Assembly: GCA_023264915.1 (NCBI GenBank)
Contig: JAHFUU010000130.1
Span: forward strand, 1-6,938
Source of the DNA: Microthrixaceae bacterium
Lineage (GTDB): Bacteria > Actinomycetota > Acidimicrobiia > Acidimicrobiales > Acidimicrobilacustridaceae
Length of the DNA stretch: 6,938 nucleotides
Direction of reading: 5' to 3'
Shown piece after piece: positions 5,181 through 6,938 of the stretch; the stretch's first letter is position 1; the number at the start of each line of letters is the position of its first letter. The position numbers were made by a program, and so were the translations under genes. The notes beneath the pieces are model-generated. The model was not told the DNA's origin, searched no databases, and saw only the letters and a program-made list of their open reading frames with translations.

Positions 5181-6938
5181 GCGGTCCGCCCCGGAACCAG
5201 AGGGTTGGCGAGGCCACCTGTGCTGCGCCGGCGGGGCCCGATGGGAAGGGTCTTGGAGGGAGCACCTCCTGGCTTGTCGAAGTGCTCCACCAGCCAGCCG
5301 CGCTTGCGGGCGAGGGCCGCAAGGCGGGTCTCGGGGTTGACCGCCACAGGGAAGCCGACTGCTTCGAGCATGGGCAGGTCAGAGGTCGAGTCGGCATAGG
5401 CGACCGCTTCGCGCAGGTCGATGTCGTTGCTGGCCGCGAAGTCATAGAGGGCCTGTGCCCGGGACTCACCGGTGGGCGGCACCTCTGTCAGCTCACCCCG
5501 GTAAAGGCCGGTGCGCGTATCAAGGTCCAGCGAGGCACACACGATGTCGTCAAAGAGCGGTTCGAGCGGTTTCACCACGAAGTCGAGCGCTCCGGTGATG
5601 AGCAGGGTCCGGTGGCCGAGGCTGCGGTGCTCGCGGACCCTGCGGATCGCAGCGGGGAACGACTTGGCGAGCAACAGCTCGCTGAACATCTCCGCGGCGT
5701 CCTCTTCGATCTGGGTGGCGGTCGCGCCCTCGTAGCGGCGGTAGAAGTAGCGAAGGAAGTCCGACCGGTCCTTCCGGTCCTGGATCAGCCACCCGGGAGC
5801 CGCCTTGAGCGTGCTGGCCACGAACCGGAGCCGCTCGTCGGGACGCAGCCGCCTCGTCGCGAGCCACGAGTACGAGGCCACCACGTTCGAGGCGATGAGG
5901 GTGTTCTCCAGATCGAACGCTGCGAGCTGGCGCTCCGGCGAGAGGACCTGCCGGCGAAGCCGGACCTCGCGGGGCTCGCCAGCCTTGCCGCCGGGCGTCG
6001 TGCGGACCCTGGCGTTCAGCACGACCGAAGGCAGGTGGATCTCGCGGATGTAGCTCGTCCACTCGATGACGCGCGGGTCGAAGCAGAAGTCGTGCCGGTC
6101 CTGGTCCGAGAGCCCGTCCCAGAGACCGATGAGCCTGTCGACGCCATAGACCGCTTCGCACTCGGCGTACGCGCCGTACAGCTCGACGTACCCGAGTGCC
6201 CGCTCGGCCTCCTCGCGTCGCTGCTCCACCTTCGCGGCGAGCTCTGCCTGCTTGCCGCGCAGCGGCAGCGCGTGCAGCACACGTTCGGAGCGATCGAGGA
6301 CGTTCTTCGCGCGGTTCAGCTGGGCCTGCACCTTGCCCCGACCGGGGAAGGACCACTTGGCAGCGACGATCGGTTGCCCGTCGTGGTCATAGAGAGGATT
6401 CTCGACGAACCAGTCGCTCGCGGTGTCGACGAGGCGCCTGTAGCGCAACGGGTTCGTCGAGCCAGATGCCACCTGGATCACGTCGGGATCGGGGAGGGGG
6501 CCGCGGGCGGCAACCGCGATGATCGCCGCGCTGACCAGGTCGACGGGGATCACATCGACGATGCCTTCGGGCACACCGGGGAACTGCTTCAACAGACCGC
6601 GGGCGTAGGCGATGATCACCGGCTCGGCCATCCGGAACCCGCGGATCCAACCCGGATACGGCTCGGCCATCGCTGACTCGATGATCGACGGGCGCACGAT
6701 CGACACGGGCACGTCGCCGTGTGATTCGACGAGGGCGCGCTCACCGAGTGCCTTTGTGAACGCGTAGGCGTCGGGCCACCCCAACGACGCAGCACGGGCA
6801 AGGCCCGCGTCAACCATGCGGTCAGATACCCACCGCGACCTGAGCTGCTCGGTCTTGGTGGCCAGCAGAGGTGTGCCCGCAGCGCCGAGCTCGGCGCGCG
6901 CCTGCTTGCGGAAGGCCTCGAGCTGCGCGGGCCTGCGG
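5177..6938 (-). CDS. fatty acyl-CoA reductase-type SDR fused to HAD-IB domain (5' end outside window)
   Basis: The frame is open through the right edge, so the N-terminus with the NAD(P)-binding glycine loop is not seen. A Met at 6817 is internal: the residues before it continue as plausible protein without a stop. Numbering from that Met, GWPDAYAFTKALGER holds the SDR pair Tyr18-x3-Lys22, and VRPSIIESAMAEPYPGWI (41-58) is typical of acyl-CoA reductases that make aldehydes or alcohols from acyl-CoA. Residues 130-275 resemble the FAR C-terminal region (FDPRVIEWTSYIREIHLPSV, 246-265). From about 298 a HAD-IB domain follows: AFDLENTL (motif I, 300-307), LLITGALD (405-412), GESRAQAL (450-457) and ADSTSDLPML (475-484). 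Motif I has Glu304 in place of the second Asp of DxDxT, and Arg453 stands where the motif III Lys is expected, so phosphatase activity is doubtful. It is the first operon gene visible; the promoter lies beyond the window. Confidence 0.88.
   Translation of the reverse strand, partial: RRPAQLEAFRKQARAELGAAGTPLLATKTEQLRSRWVSDRMVDAGLARAASLGWPDAYAFTKALGERALVESHGDVPVSIVRPSIIESAMAEPYPGWIRGFRMAEPVIIAYARGLLKQFPGVPEGIVDVIPVDLVSAAIIAVAARGPLPDPDVIQVASGSTNPLRYRRLVDTASDWFVENPLYDHDGQPIVAAKWSFPGRGKVQAQLNRAKNVLDRSERVLHALPLRGKQAELAAKVEQRREEAERALGYVELYGAYAECEAVYGVDRLIGLWDGLSDQDRHDFCFDPRVIEWTSYIREIHLPSVVLNARVRTTPGGKAGEPREVRLRRQVLSPERQLAAFDLENTLIASNVVASYSWLATRRLRPDERLRFVASTLKAAPGWLIQDRKDRSDFLRYFYRRYEGATATQIEEDAAEMFSELLLAKSFPAAIRRVREHRSLGHRTLLITGALDFVVKPLEPLFDDIVCASLDLDTRTGLYRGELTEVPPTGESRAQALYDFAASNDIDLREAVAYADSTSDLPMLEAVGFPVAVNPETRLAALARKRGWLVEHFDKPGGAPSKTLPIGPRRRSTGGLANPLVPGRTA

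Noticed and set aside
5164..5469. N-terminal extension of the dehydrogenase frame to ATG 5469
   Set aside because: The extra 102 residues are Ser/Pro/Thr/Arg-rich, overlap the HAD domain coding sequence in another frame and do not resemble the family. GTG 5163 gives the expected MDR N-terminus.
5132..6676. A 514-codon plus-strand open frame opposite the reductase-HAD gene
   Set aside because: It is the antisense reading of a well-supported gene in high-GC DNA. Its Arg/Val/Gly/Asp-rich translation shows no family motif.

Overview
The window is high-GC DNA with a strong G/C bias at third codon positions. Its protein families have a clearly actinobacterial flavour: an acyl-CoA reductase/HAD fusion, a zinc MDR dehydrogenase with a CxxC-rich lobe, and a lipoprotein with an 'ACERG-GQACDTLF-GSEYEEF-TCGGR'-type tail. 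It looks like an actinobacterial chromosome, possibly an acidimicrobial-type lineage. The genus cannot be read from this sequence. No tRNA, rRNA, transposase, integrase or CRISPR array is visible.

Left part (1-1039): about 240 bases without a recognisable gene lead into four perfect head-to-tail copies of a 13-bp unit (244-295). The last copy supplies the likely ATG of a small secreted lipoprotein gene on the plus strand (287-874). A short convergent intergenic region (875-1039) carries a GC-rich hairpin element that resembles a dispersed actinobacterial extragenic repeat and may end transcription from both sides.

Right part (1040-6938): one tight operon on the minus strand, read from the right edge leftward. 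In order of transcription it encodes (i) a fatty acyl-CoA reductase-type SDR fused to a HAD-IB domain, cut by the window edge; (ii) a zinc-dependent MDR alcohol dehydrogenase starting with GTG; (iii) a large LarA-like (DUF2088, nickel-pincer family) protein; and (iv) a PlsC-type lysophospholipid acyltransferase. Together they suggest modification of a long-chain acyl chain (thioester reduction, alcohol/aldehyde oxidoreduction, possible epimerisation or similar chemistry at a hydroxylated carbon) followed by acyl transfer to a phospholipid or glycolipid precursor. The product is unknown.

The most unusual observation is how the operon is joined. Each of the three gaps between the four large genes is spanned by a small open frame (6, 71 and 36 codons). 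Each small frame starts on the upstream stop codon (ATGA) and ends on the downstream start codon (GTGA, TGATG, ATGA). The 71-codon frame has a near-ideal AAGGAG ribosome-binding site 8 nt before its ATG, and the 36-codon frame encodes a CxxC peptide. These could be two undescribed small proteins, or a chain of translational-coupling cistrons.
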